Shown one piece after another: positions 36,654 to 46,028 of a stretch of DNA of 64,000 bases. The position numbers and the translations under genes were made by a program. The notes below the pieces were generated by a model that saw only the letters and a program-made list of their open reading frames with translations, searched no databases and had not been told where the DNA came from. Within the stretch, counting starts at the first letter, position 1. Each line of letters opens with the position of its first letter. Source of the stretch: Novipirellula galeiformis (GTDB lineage Bacteria; Planctomycetota; Planctomycetia; Pirellulales; Pirellulaceae); contig NZ_SJPT01000005.1 of the NCBI RefSeq assembly GCF_007860095.1, positions 1 through 64,000 of the forward strand, given 5' to 3'.

Positions 36654-36690
36654 GGCTCGGGTCAGTCGGTCTGGCCTGAGCCATTTTTTT
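36654..36690 (+). terminator. Rho-independent terminator after the acidic protein gene
   Basis: GGCTCGGGTC pairs with GGCCTGAGCC (two G-T pairs) around a 9-nt loop and is followed by ATTTTTTT. Confidence 0.85.
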
Positions 36691-36846
36691 GCAATGTCAG
36701 CGGCGAACGCGCTCTGGGTCCCTCCTGCTTTGGATTTCCATTTGATGCAAACAACGAACCTTAGTCGCGAACTGACTCTGCACACGGCCACGCCCGAAAA
36801 CGAGCCCGTGTTCATCGACCTCGCTAACGACATTGCCGAGCGCAGC

Positions 36847-37353
36847 ATGGCGGCGAGGTGTCCATTGCGGGCTCGTCGTTCGGCGGTCATCCTTTGCTTG
36901 CTGACGACATTGGTTGGTTTTATCCTCGGTGGCTGTAGCGACGATTCGGCCGCCCAAGAGATTCGAACACGGCGCGCCTGTCTCGTCGAACTCGCGTCCC
37001 AGTACCGCCTCTTCCAAGAGCAAAACGGGGCGGCTCCCGAGAACGTGGGGCAGTTCGCCGAATTCATCAACGCGAAACAGCCCCCCGTGACCGATTCGAG
37101 TGCAAAATCGGAAGCGAATATCGTTAGCGAATCGCTCATTCGTTTGGCCGATGGCGACATGATGCTGTTGTACAACGGAGTCCCCGCCTCCGACCCGGCT
37201 TTCGATCCCGAAGCGATTTTGGGGTTTGAAGCGACCGTGCCGAGTTCCGGTGGTTACGTTGTCACGGCCAACGGCGATGCCAAGCACGTCAGCGCCAAGG
37301 TCTTTGCCGAAAGCAAGAAAGTGGCGACGATCAACAAGGCGCCCTCCCTCTAA
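36847..37353 (+). CDS. Hypothetical lipoprotein
   Basis: A 168-residue protein with a clear lipoprotein signal when started at ATG 36847: basic MAARCPLRARR, hydrophobic AVILCLLTTLVGFI, lipobox LGGC with Cys30. The frame is open for 51 further codons upstream, but that would bury the signal. After the Cys comes a helical segment (ACLVELASQYRLFQEQNGAAPENVGQFAEFI), then a mixed domain ending AKHVSAKVF. No known family recognised. Its last codons and stop lie in a 14-bp duplication shared with the convergent gene. Confidence 0.65.
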   Translation: MAARCPLRARRSAVILCLLTTLVGFILGGCSDDSAAQEIRTRRACLVELASQYRLFQEQNGAAPENVGQFAEFINAKQPPVTDSSAKSEANIVSESLIRLADGDMMLLYNGVPASDPAFDPEAILGFEATVPSSGGYVVTANGDAKHVSAKVFAESKKVATINKAPSL

Positions 37354-37380
37354 ACGCGAACCCGTGCTCTAAACGCGAAC
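37348..37380. repeat. 14-bp duplication at a convergent gene junction
   Basis: ctctaaacgcgaac occurs at 37348-37361 and 37367-37380. The first copy supplies the stop of the lipoprotein gene (TAA), the second the stop of the opposing membrane-protein gene (TAG on the minus strand). Confidence 0.85.
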
Positions 37381-37872
37381 GCGGGATTGGGCCATCGTCA
37401 AGATCAACGCAATGATGGTGATCTGAAGCACCGCAATCATCAATGGCGGAATGCGGCTGACCCGGCCAAGCAGTGACTGTAGCCACTTTGGCTCACGCGA
37501 CTCTTGAATCGCAATCAACTCGCTGATCGAATTCTGCTGACTCAGCGAGCTGGACGAAGGCCAAGTCGCGGTATGCTCCCAACCCCGATTGGTTCTCCGC
37601 CAACCGGTCGGCGGAATCGGATTTGGACGCCTACCCTCGATCGCCGATGCCGGCGGTGAAGCGGCCAAGACCATTCTCTCGGAACGGGACTGCCCCTCCC
37701 CCTGCGTCGGCCTTGCGGCGAACGTCACCGATTCAAGCGAGTGTGCAGGAACGTCAGGCGAGTAACGCATCACCGCGATGAATGCCATCAACATCGCAAC
37801 ACACTTCACATTGACCCACAGCCAATGCTTCAGCAGGCGAACATCGTTTGTATTTAGTCCAAGTTTGCTCAT
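37369..37872 (-). CDS. Hypothetical two-helix membrane protein
   Basis: A 167-residue protein with hydrophobic segments near residues 18-35 (WLWVNVKCVAMLMAFIAVM) and at the C-terminus (PPLMIAVLQITIIALILTMA). A Pro/Ser-rich, presumably extracytoplasmic, linker lies between and includes IPPTGWRRTNRGWEHT. ATG 37872 was chosen although no Shine-Dalgarno is visible; a TTG 22 codons upstream is possible. No family recognised. Confidence 0.5.
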   Translation of the reverse strand: MSKLGLNTNDVRLLKHWLWVNVKCVAMLMAFIAVMRYSPDVPAHSLESVTFAARPTQGEGQSRSERMVLAASPPASAIEGRRPNPIPPTGWRRTNRGWEHTATWPSSSSLSQQNSISELIAIQESREPKWLQSLLGRVSRIPPLMIAVLQITIIALILTMAQSRVRV

Positions 37873-38365
37873 AGGTGGATGAGCTATTTCGCACAAGTTG
37901 AACCAAGCCGTGATCGCACGCGAGTGTTTTGACTGCAAGTTGTTTCATACCAACCATTTACCGCGTTAGACCCAGCGTGGTTTGGCGGCGCGGGTTGATG
38001 CGTTTAAACCGCCCAACGTTGCCAAAAAACAACCTCGGTTGCTTGGGCACTCCATCATTCCGAATGGAGACTGCGGAGGCATTCCGAATGGAGACTGCGG
38101 AGGGAACGTCGCGGCGAGCGAGCCGATGAAGCCAATCCCTGTGCCAATCCATGTGCCAACGCCGGTGCGAACGCATGCAATGGGTTTAACGGTTGTAGGG
38201 CCAAGGGGCGATTGCCAATGGCGAGGCAACCAAAATCGTTAGCTCCCCCCCGCATTTCCTGACATAGGTTTTAGAGGCGAATCAAGCTGTCCGCCACAAC
38301 CTGGCCCCCCAGGCGAGAAACCTTACGCCCCAGCCAACTGAAAAAATCCAGCCCCCCTAAGAATT
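37873..38365. other. Divergent spacer with a 24-bp tandem duplication
   Basis: No gene supported. A frame at 37982-38242 is open, but its only notable feature is the duplication at 38056-38103 and it has no family similarity. Confidence 0.5.
38056..38103. repeat. Perfect 24-bp tandem duplication
   Basis: Two identical head-to-tail copies of cattccgaatggagactgcg + gagg. Confidence 0.95.
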
Positions 38366-39262
38366 ATGTCGACTGTCATCAACACAACCGCTCTCGAAGA
38401 TGTTTTCCACTCTGAGGTGCTGCCTGCACTTCCTCACAGTGCGATTGCCCTATTGCAGCTTTCGCAACGGAGTGATGTTGGGCCAGCGGAATTCACCAAG
38501 CCGATCGAAGCGGACCCCGGACTCATGGGCCAAGTTCTGAAGTTTGTCAACTCATCGTACTTTGGCTTCAGTCGCGAGATCATGAGCGTGCAGCAAGCGC
38601 TGACACTCGTGGGAAGCCGTGCGATCACAAACTTTGCTCTTTGGAATGCGGTATTCAGCGTCATTCCCAATCCCAAGTTTGGTCCTTTTGACCTCAAATC
38701 GCTTTGGCAAGATTCGCTTCGCCGCGCAATTTTGGCACGAAGATTGGGGCGGTCATTGAAGGTCGAAAATGCGGAAGACCTATTCGCCGGGGCACTGCTA
38801 CAAGACATGGCCATTCCATTGCTATTGAAGGAATTGCCTCAACAATACCAAGCGTTGGTGGAACGACGTGCCGCCGAAGGGCGAAGATTGAGCGGACTCG
38901 AACAAGAGATGTTCGGCTGGGATCATGCCGACGCCGCGGCGTTGCTAGCCAAACGCTGGAGTTTACCCGAAGACTTTGTAACCTTGATCGCCGAGCATAC
39001 CCAACTCGAACATCTACTCGGCCAAGGGAACGCCGCACGCGGTGGAGCCTGTGTCGCGTTGGCGTCGCTGCTGCCATCCTGTAGCGACGATCACTGGTGC
39101 GAAAAAGATGAATTCATTAGCGGCTATGAGCGTTTGACCGATAGCGATCAAGCCACTCTCGCAGAACTTTTCGCTGACGTTGACGAGAACACCGCGACGT
39201 TTGCCCCGCTCCTAAAACTGCCCGTGCCCAAGAAGACGTTGGCCGGGTATTTGACCGAGTAA
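38366..39262 (+). CDS. HDOD-domain protein
   Basis: A 298-residue protein with an HDOD domain over about residues 15-215: LPALPHSAIALLQLSQ, EADPGLMGQVLKFVNSSYFGFSREIMSVQQALTLVGSRAI, and the HD-like WDHADAAALLAKRWSLP. HDOD proteins are signalling or regulatory relatives of HD phosphohydrolases without full catalytic residues and often act with chemotaxis or c-di-GMP systems. No receiver, GGDEF or other partner domain is fused and none is adjacent. Convergent with the next gene. Confidence 0.88.
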   Translation: MSTVINTTALEDVFHSEVLPALPHSAIALLQLSQRSDVGPAEFTKPIEADPGLMGQVLKFVNSSYFGFSREIMSVQQALTLVGSRAITNFALWNAVFSVIPNPKFGPFDLKSLWQDSLRRAILARRLGRSLKVENAEDLFAGALLQDMAIPLLLKELPQQYQALVERRAAEGRRLSGLEQEMFGWDHADAAALLAKRWSLPEDFVTLIAEHTQLEHLLGQGNAARGGACVALASLLPSCSDDHWCEKDEFISGYERLTDSDQATLAELFADVDENTATFAPLLKLPVPKKTLAGYLTE

Positions 39263-39311
39263 AACGGGATCCGCAGAGACGACGTCCGGTCCACATGCAT
39301 CACCCCAACCA

Positions 39312-39337
39312 GCTTGAACCGCACCGCCGGTTCAAGC
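39312..39337. terminator. Hairpin between convergent genes, possible bidirectional terminator
   Basis: Perfect 10-bp stem GCTTGAACCG / CGGTTCAAGC with a 6-nt loop, midway between the HDOD stop and the opposing gene's stop. No T-tract on either side, so termination is only inferred. Confidence 0.5.
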
Positions 39338-39359
39338 CGCTGTGTGTGGGGATCGATCG

Positions 39360-40802
39360 CTATTTGCGATCGACCATAAAGGTACCGTTGTCTGCGACAT
39401 CAAACATCGGACGACTGTAGCGGCCGGCTCCCAAGGATCCGCCAGGACGGTAAACCAAGCCGAGGCCGATGTTCCACGATTCTTCCTGATAGCCGATGCT
39501 GTTTGTGCCTTCGTTAGGAATCAGGTAAGTGGCTCCGGCGGAGAGTGCCAACTTTTGACGCAGCGGCAACGTCATGCTGGCACCGAGCAGCCCGTCATCG
39601 CGATCGGTCCAGCCTGCGAACGCTTCCCACGATCCTGAATTGTGAAGCAGACGGCGATAGAACAATCGGTATTGATCGGTCGATTCCATCGAGATGCTCG
39701 ATGAAAAGGTCGCCCCCGTGGCATCGCGAACCGAGGTCGTGGAGGTGTCATCGCTTTGGCTGGTCATGAATTGAAAACCGTAGACGTGACAGCCATGTTC
39801 TTTCCAGCTCAGTTCGCCGCGTAGCTGCGTTAAGTCCGCTTGATAAAACCAATCGTCACGAAGGTAATCGAACACGAGTCCGTACTGCAGACCGTAATCG
39901 ACGCGGCGGAACAATCCGGCGGTAATGAAGACCTGATCACGTTGCTCGTCGCTGAAACCAGCACCCGAAAGATTGCTTTGGGTCGCTCGCACGCCCAACT
40001 GCGCCGACATGTCCCAGCCAAAGAGTGGTTTGAGTGAACGGCCTTCGTTAAAGCCTTCGTAGAAGCCGAAACTTCCCGATCCGGCTCGGGCGGGCCCATT
40101 GCCGCCATCGACATTGGCAAAATTCATGGGGCCATTGAATCCTTGGACGCCGGCAAAAAAGTCAAAGCGACACCAATTGACTCGCAATAGCGGCAAGAAC
40201 AACGGGTACGTTTGCACGCCACAGCAAGAATCGCAACCACCGCCACCACAGCTATCACAATAGGCCCCGCCGATCGATTCCATCCCGCAACTGGCGTCTT
40301 GATAACCCATCGCTTCCATCCCGCAGACCGGTTCGCCATGGCAACTCGAACACGCTTCCACCCCGCAACCGGGCTCGCCATACTCGGCACCACAGCCCAC
40401 TTCGTAACCGTATCCCGGCTCGACTCCGCAACTCACCTCGCCACAGTCACAAACCGGCCCACAACTGCTGCAACCACCGTTGTAAAACCCAGTCTGGCGA
40501 ACTTGGCTGTCCACCAGTGGTTGGGACGGCATCTCGTCGATCACATTGCCTTGAGCTGCTTGGGCCACCAACGATCGGCGCTTCGGCATCGGGTCGGCCG
40601 CTTGCTTGGATTGCCACATCACTCGCGACTGTTCCACCGAAGGGGATGACTGCCGCGATCGAAGCTGGTTCTCAGCACCGATGGCCTGCGAATTGATAGC
40701 AAGTCCATTTGCAAGCAACGCAGTCAGTGCAACTGCGATCGTCGCTGAAGACAGCAATTTCGAGGTTGATCGCAAAATTTGCGAGTTAAGTGGCGTTTTC
40801 AT
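39360..40802 (-). CDS. Cys-rich planctomycete outer-membrane beta-barrel protein
   Basis: A 480-residue exported protein. Signal peptide MKTPLNSQILRSTSKLLSSATIAVALTALLANG (ATG 40802). Residues about 105-190 form a Cys/Gly-rich segment with 16 Cys, including repeated CGxE units and one CSSCH, which fits the c-type haem pattern but may be accidental. The rest is beta-rich with alternating polarity (LQYGLVFDYLRDDWFYQADLTQLRGELSW, YRLFYRRLLHNSGSWEAFAGW) and resembles planctomycete beta-barrel families (DUF6666/BBP7 type). Probably a surface protein cross-linked by disulfides; function unknown. Confidence 0.75.
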   Translation of the reverse strand: MKTPLNSQILRSTSKLLSSATIAVALTALLANGLAINSQAIGAENQLRSRQSSPSVEQSRVMWQSKQAADPMPKRRSLVAQAAQGNVIDEMPSQPLVDSQVRQTGFYNGGCSSCGPVCDCGEVSCGVEPGYGYEVGCGAEYGEPGCGVEACSSCHGEPVCGMEAMGYQDASCGMESIGGAYCDSCGGGGCDSCCGVQTYPLFLPLLRVNWCRFDFFAGVQGFNGPMNFANVDGGNGPARAGSGSFGFYEGFNEGRSLKPLFGWDMSAQLGVRATQSNLSGAGFSDEQRDQVFITAGLFRRVDYGLQYGLVFDYLRDDWFYQADLTQLRGELSWKEHGCHVYGFQFMTSQSDDTSTTSVRDATGATFSSSISMESTDQYRLFYRRLLHNSGSWEAFAGWTDRDDGLLGASMTLPLRQKLALSAGATYLIPNEGTNSIGYQEESWNIGLGLVYRPGGSLGAGRYSRPMFDVADNGTFMVDRK

Positions 40803-40975
40803 GACAGCTACTTTGGGAAAAGACGTGCGTAGATGGCGCGATTTGGCCGATGCAAGCATGTCGCGTGAAGCGATTGCAGAGCGCTCAGCCGATACTCCAG
40901 TTTTGTTCATCGGCACGGTAGGACCGATACGATGAGAAAACCCTGCTCAATCCGCACTATTTCCCTAACCCGTTG

Positions 40976-42118
40976 CTACCAATCGGCTAGCGGACCTCGA
41001 GAGGTCGCCATTGCGTATTGATGCTGTTGATCACAAAACGCGTCCGTCATCCCAGCGAGATACTCGCCAACCACCTTCTCGAGCGGATGATCGTGCAGTC
41101 GCTGGCGAAACCGCAGCGGCAATCGATCTGGGTCTCGGGTGAGGACATCAAACAGTTCGCTCAGCCGTTGAGCGGCGGAATCCCGGACCGGAATCAGGCG
41201 CGGATGTCGATAGACCGCGTCAAACAAGAACGCTTCGAGTTCACGGCGTTCGCGGCGGAGCGTTTCGCCGTGATCAACCCGCACGCCTAAGTCACAAACA
41301 TCGTTGTGATTGCGGCCTTCTTGACGACGCAGCATCTCAACCGAAACGTTGACCAGTTCACTGACTTGCAAATCGATCAACTCGTGGACCAATGATTGGC
41401 GGAGTTGATGAATGGGCATCATGCCTCGTTTGCCGCGAACCAAATCAAGGGCGCGTCGCACGATGGCGAGTTCGGACAACTCGTCAATCGAAAGCAGTCC
41501 CATCTGCAAGGCGTCGTCCACGTCGTGGGCGTCATAAGCGATCGAATCGGCCGCATCGACGAGCTGGACTTCCAACAATGCCGCCCGTCCCACCGCCGCC
41601 TCGGCCTTGTGGGCCCGCACGTCTTGTCCGGCTAACGTTTCTCGCGACAGATTTAATCCGGAAAACTCAGCGTAGCGTTGTTCCAATTCGGTGACGATCA
41701 CCAAGGCAAATTCGTTGTGCGAAAATCCACCGACCGCCGACATCCGCTCACACAGCACGTCTTCGCCACAATGACCAAAGGGAGGATGGCCAATGTCATG
41801 CATCAACGCTAACGCTTCGGTCAAATCCTCGTTCAATCGCAGCGCCCGGGCGATCGTGCGTGCCACCGACGCAACCTCGAAGGTGTGCGTCAACCGCGTG
41901 CGATGATAGATCCCCATCTCTCCCGTAAAAACCTGCATCTTTCCGCTTAGCCGGCGAAACGCACTGCTGTGCAAAATTCGATCGCGATCGCGAGCGAACG
42001 GACCTCGATAGGCATGAGGCGGTTCGGGATGCAGTCGCCCCTCGGTATCGGCGCTATGCATCGCGTAGCTGGCCAGCAAGAGATGCTCGCTCTGGTCGTA
42101 CAACCTAAGCCCCGTCAT
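40976..42118 (-). CDS. dgt: Deoxyguanosinetriphosphate triphosphohydrolase-like dNTPase
   Basis: A 380-residue HD-superfamily enzyme cleaving dNTPs to deoxynucleosides and triphosphate. GPFARDRDRILHSSAFRRLSGKMQVF near residue 35 is the family signature; the metal site is formed by RLTHTFEVAS, ALMHDIGHPPFGH and DAADSIAYDAHDVDDAL. The ATG at 42118 has GGAG seven bases upstream and gives a standard N-terminus. The frame is open 57 codons further, through a tandem repeat, and that part is unlikely to be translated. Confidence 0.93.
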   Translation of the reverse strand: MTGLRLYDQSEHLLLASYAMHSADTEGRLHPEPPHAYRGPFARDRDRILHSSAFRRLSGKMQVFTGEMGIYHRTRLTHTFEVASVARTIARALRLNEDLTEALALMHDIGHPPFGHCGEDVLCERMSAVGGFSHNEFALVIVTELEQRYAEFSGLNLSRETLAGQDVRAHKAEAAVGRAALLEVQLVDAADSIAYDAHDVDDALQMGLLSIDELSELAIVRRALDLVRGKRGMMPIHQLRQSLVHELIDLQVSELVNVSVEMLRRQEGRNHNDVCDLGVRVDHGETLRRERRELEAFLFDAVYRHPRLIPVRDSAAQRLSELFDVLTRDPDRLPLRFRQRLHDHPLEKVVGEYLAGMTDAFCDQQHQYAMATSRGPLADW

Positions 42119-42643
42119 GGCCGGGCTCCGTTGCGAATCGGATGCGACAGGAGGCGTCTGCGCTGGTTCGCAGACCGATTTCTCGTGGGCCCATTGCCAA
42201 TCGGTGGGGGGCAATTGCAGACTTGCGGGGGCCGTTTGCAGACTTGCGGGGGATTGTACCATGGGGCAGAGCGATTCCAATAATGTCAAACAAGTTCTTC
42301 AATGTGTACGGCGTCCCTTGTGTTTCGTGCGTGCGTTATTCCAATCGCTCCGAATCTCAAACGCTCCGGATCTCCCCACCTCTCCCCACGTTTAAAATTC
42401 CCCGGCGAGAGGGAATTCCCGAATGACGGGAAAAGTGACAGGAAAGTAGGGGGTATGCCGAACCGCGGTGTGCCGAATTTTAGTCGTCGGGGGCATAATC
42501 GCCTACACGACAAACATCTATAGGTTCCCCGCTGGCGTTTGCCAAGCATTTATGGTCTCAAATTTTCACATCCCTGATTCCCTCTTCTTCACACGTAGAT
42601 CAAAACATTTTCAACGTGCCACCCCATCGATCGAACGTCTGAC
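42119..42643. other. Divergent spacer between the dNTPase and UvrA-like genes
   Basis: No gene supported. A 17-bp sequence (ttgcagacttgcggggg) is repeated at 42215-42231 and 42236-42252, and short pyrimidine-rich repeats (ctccccac) lie near 42375-42395. Confidence 0.5.
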
Positions 42644-45277
42644 GTGAAAGCCAAGTCCCCCCAATCCTCAAAACGCAAACGCACTCGCCGCCAAACCAAG
42701 CCGGTGGCAAACCGAGCGACGCCATTCGATTCGATTCGCGTTCGCGGTGCGCGCGAGCATAATCTGCAAAACATCGACGTCGACATTCCCCACCACTGCT
42801 TGACCGTGATCACAGGGGTGTCGGGCAGCGGGAAAAGCTCGCTCGCCTTCGATACGCTGTTCGCCGAAGGACAACGGCAATACATCAACAGTTTGTCCGC
42901 CTACGCGCGTCAATTTCTCGATCAAATCCCACGACCGGATGTCGATTCGATTGACGGCTTGGCACCGACGCTTGCGATTGACCAAAAGCCGGGATCGACC
43001 AGTGGACGCAGTACCGTTGCGACGATCAGCGAGATCTATGATTACTTGCGATTGTTGTACGCGCGAGTGGGAGTGCCGCACTGCGCCCATTGCAACTCGG
43101 CGATCGCGAAGCAATCACCCGACGCGATCGTCGATTCGCTCGCGGCGCTTCCCGAGGGCAGCAAGCTCGTTTTGATGGCCCCCATGGTTCGGGGCCGCCG
43201 CGGCGCTCATCGCGAGGTGTTTGAATCGATCCAGCAAGCCGGTCTGGTACGGGTGCGAGTCGACGGGGAAACGTACTTGCTCGAAGACGTTCCCACGCTG
43301 GCGCCTCGAAAAAATCATACGATCGAAGCGGTGATTGATCGGCTGGTGATTCGCGGCGAAGCCGATTCGCGATTGCGAGACAGCGTGATGTTGGCGCTGC
43401 GTCTGGGCGGCGGATTAGCGTCCTCTCTGATTCAAGGCGGTCATGCGATCCAAGGCGAGGGTGGGAACCAAGGCCAAGATGCCCCATGGACCGAGGCAAT
43501 CTACAGCACCGCGATGGCCTGTGTCGAGTGTGGTGCCAGTTTCGAAGAGATTGAACCACGCACGTTTAGCTTCAACAGCCCCTACGGAGCCTGTCGCACG
43601 TGCGATGGTCTGGGGCGAATCAGCGTCGAGGATCACACCACAGAGTGTCCCGATTGTGGCGGTGCTCGACTCCGCAATGAAGCGCTTAGCGTCACCATCA
43701 ATGGTCTTGGGATTCATCAACTGACCGCGCTACCGCTGGGAGACGTCTCGGCTTGGCTGAGCCAAACTCAAGCGTCGCTCTCGAAGGTGCATGCGGCAAT
43801 CGCAGCCCCAATCACTTCCGAAGTGATCAAGCGATTGTCGTTTTTGCAACGCGTCGGAGTGCCTTACTTGACGCTGGATCGATCCGCGGATTCGCTCAGC
43901 GGTGGCGAGTTGCAGCGGGTCCGCTTGGCGACCAGTATCGGTAGCGGATTGGTCGGCGTGTGCTACGTGTTGGATGAACCGTCCATTGGGTTGCATCCAG
44001 CCGACCACGACCAATTGATTCGCTGCATCACCGATCTTCGCGATCAAGGCAACACCTTGGTCGTCGTCGAACATGATGAAGCGACGATGCGGTCGGCCGA
44101 CGTTCTGATCGACATGGGCGAAGGGGCAGGCGAGCAAGGGGGCAAGATTATCAGCCAAGGGACGCCGGCGCAGGTCCAAGCGGATCCCAAAAGTTTGACC
44201 GGTCAATACTTGTCCGGCAGCAAACGTGTTCCCGTTCCTGCCCAGCGCCGCAAACCGGTCCCAGGGCAATGGCTCACTTTGAGCGACGTCCAGACTCACA
44301 ACTTGAAAAAGGTTACCGCCACCTTCCCGCTCGGATTGTTCGTGGGAATTAGCGGGGTTTCCGGCAGCGGAAAGAGTTCGCTGATCAACGACACCCTCGC
44401 GCCGGCGGTGGCTTTGCATCTGGGCCTCAAAGCCGAAACGCCCGGACCGCATGCGGGGATCCACGGCGCCGAGCATCTCGACAAGATGATCGCGATTGAT
44501 CAGTCGCCGATCGGTCGCAGCCCACGCAGTTGTCCGGCGACCTATTCCGGTGTCCTCGATGAAATCCGCAAGGTCTTTGCCACCACACGCGAGGCCAAAA
44601 CGCGTGGTTTCACGGCCAGTCGATTCAGTTTCAACTCAGCGGCGGGGCGTTGCGAACGATGCAAGGGCCACGGCGTGGAACGCATCGAAATGAATTTCCT
44701 GAGTGATTTGTTTGTCACCTGCACGCGGTGTGGCGGAAAGCGTTTCAATCGACAAACCTTGCAAGTGCGTTTCAAAGGGGCGTCGGTCGCCGATGTGTTA
44801 GCGATGAGCATTGATGAGGCAACTGCGTTCTTCGAAAACGTGCCTCGAATCCATCGCCAACTGGCATCGCTGCAAGCTGTCGGACTGGGCTATCTCGGGC
44901 TGGGACAATCGAGCACCACGCTCAGCGGCGGTGAGGCACAACGCATCAAACTCGGCACTGAACTTGCCCGTGCCGCGACGGGACGCACGTTGTATTTGTT
45001 AGACGAACCCACCACCGGATTGCATTTTCAAGACATCGAGCGGTTGGTTCACGTATTGCAACAACTCGTCGATGCGGGCAATACGGTATTGGTCATTGAA
45101 CATCAATTCGACCTCTTGGCGGCCTGCGATTGGATCATCGACGTGGGGCCAACCGGTGGCGTCGGAGGGGGCGAAATTGTCGCCGCCGGGACTCCCGAAA
45201 CGATTGCCGATTCAAAAACGGGGGCCACCGCAAAGTACCTCGCGGCGCTGTTGGCACGCGAGGGAAAAAACAACTAG
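42644..45277 (+). CDS. uvrA: UvrA-family excinuclease ATPase without the insertion domain
   Basis: An 877-residue UvrA homologue (GTG start). Two ABC modules: Walker A ITGVSGSGKSSLAF near 55 and ISGVSGSGKSSLIND near 575; signature motifs LSGGELQRVRLA and LSGGEAQRIKLG. The UvrB-binding region is present (GRRGAHREVFESIQQAGLVRVRVDGE). Zinc site 1 is CVEC...CRTC and zinc site 2 CERC...CTRC. In E. coli UvrA about 115 residues separate the zinc-1 CDGLG from the next Cys pair; here only about 10 residues separate CDGLG from CPDCGGARL, so the DNA-contacting insertion domain is missing. It may be a paralogue of a standard UvrA elsewhere in the genome. N-terminal 25 residues are a basic extension. Confidence 0.92.
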   Translation: MKAKSPQSSKRKRTRRQTKPVANRATPFDSIRVRGAREHNLQNIDVDIPHHCLTVITGVSGSGKSSLAFDTLFAEGQRQYINSLSAYARQFLDQIPRPDVDSIDGLAPTLAIDQKPGSTSGRSTVATISEIYDYLRLLYARVGVPHCAHCNSAIAKQSPDAIVDSLAALPEGSKLVLMAPMVRGRRGAHREVFESIQQAGLVRVRVDGETYLLEDVPTLAPRKNHTIEAVIDRLVIRGEADSRLRDSVMLALRLGGGLASSLIQGGHAIQGEGGNQGQDAPWTEAIYSTAMACVECGASFEEIEPRTFSFNSPYGACRTCDGLGRISVEDHTTECPDCGGARLRNEALSVTINGLGIHQLTALPLGDVSAWLSQTQASLSKVHAAIAAPITSEVIKRLSFLQRVGVPYLTLDRSADSLSGGELQRVRLATSIGSGLVGVCYVLDEPSIGLHPADHDQLIRCITDLRDQGNTLVVVEHDEATMRSADVLIDMGEGAGEQGGKIISQGTPAQVQADPKSLTGQYLSGSKRVPVPAQRRKPVPGQWLTLSDVQTHNLKKVTATFPLGLFVGISGVSGSGKSSLINDTLAPAVALHLGLKAETPGPHAGIHGAEHLDKMIAIDQSPIGRSPRSCPATYSGVLDEIRKVFATTREAKTRGFTASRFSFNSAAGRCERCKGHGVERIEMNFLSDLFVTCTRCGGKRFNRQTLQVRFKGASVADVLAMSIDEATAFFENVPRIHRQLASLQAVGLGYLGLGQSSTTLSGGEAQRIKLGTELARAATGRTLYLLDEPTTGLHFQDIERLVHVLQQLVDAGNTVLVIEHQFDLLAACDWIIDVGPTGGVGGGEIVAAGTPETIADSKTGATAKYLAALLAREGKNN

Positions 45278-45842
45278 GAATGCCCAGGATTCACCTCACA
45301 GGGCATTGTGGGGACAGCGCCCATTGCTCGTGCCCTACACCTTTGTGAATTTTGTGCCCTGTTGTGGCTCGAAAACAAGCGACGATGCCATCCACCGAGT
45401 ACGGCACCCGACGTCAATTTTGGTGGGCGTCAATTTTGGTGGGCGACACCCGCTCTCGATATTTTTCACCTCTCATTTTCTAACCTTCTTGTCTGGAGCC
45501 CCGTATCTGCGCTGTGCCAACGACTTGCCTTTCTGCCACAGACGCCGTCAGTCCAATCGAGGTCGTGAGCCTTTTGACAAAGCTTAGCGAGGATGGAGGG
45601 TAGGTTAAAAAATGGGAGGTTAGAAAATAGGAACGCAAGCCAAATAAATCGATCCCGCACACAAGCCAAGTAGAGTCGGTTCTGCCAGCGGTGCATTGGC
45701 GGCCGACCGGTAGGGAGCAGCCCTGCGCCGCTGGACACTCAAAGCGGCGGCCACCCCGACGTCTGCACTGTCCCCGACGTCCGTATCTTGTGCCGCCGAC
45801 ACGGAATCGATTGGGACGAACGATACGCATGCGATTAGGACC

Positions 45843-46028
45843 GCCCCGTTGGGGCTTGGCTGGATAGGGGGCTCCGTCAATCCCAGGGCGTTGCCCTGGG
45901 CTGACCCAGCGCCGGCCCGTTGGGCCTAACCGATCGTCACATCGCCGCCCCAACGGGGCAGCCCTCTGTCAGCCCAGGCCAACGGCCTGGGTTATCAACG
46001 ACAATCGCCTGATAAGCCCCAACGGGGC
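45843..46028. repeat. Array of six mini-hairpins with GTT/AAC loops
   Basis: Perfect palindromes in order: GCCCC-GTT-GGGGC (45843), CCCAGGGC-GTT-GCCCTGGG (45882), GGCCC-GTT-GGGCC (45914), GCCCC-AAC-GGGGC (45947), CCCAGGCC-AAC-GGCCTGGG (45973), GCCCC-AAC-GGGGC (46016). The first three are in one orientation and the last three in the other, so the array is itself roughly inverted about 45936. Confidence 0.88.

Noticed and set aside
37982-38242. 86-codon open frame with duplicated IPNGDCGG
   Set aside because: The repeat comes from a 24-bp DNA duplication, there is no ribosome-binding site, and no similarity is apparent.
39360-40802. c-type cytochrome function for the Cys-rich barrel protein
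   Set aside because: One CSSCH occurs, but it is one of many Cys in a low-complexity Cys/Gly segment, so haem attachment is not inferred.
45480-45953. 157-codon open frame on the minus strand
   Set aside because: The translation is an Arg/Gly-rich reading of palindromic repeats with no family similarity; such frames are commonly mis-annotated in planctomycetes.
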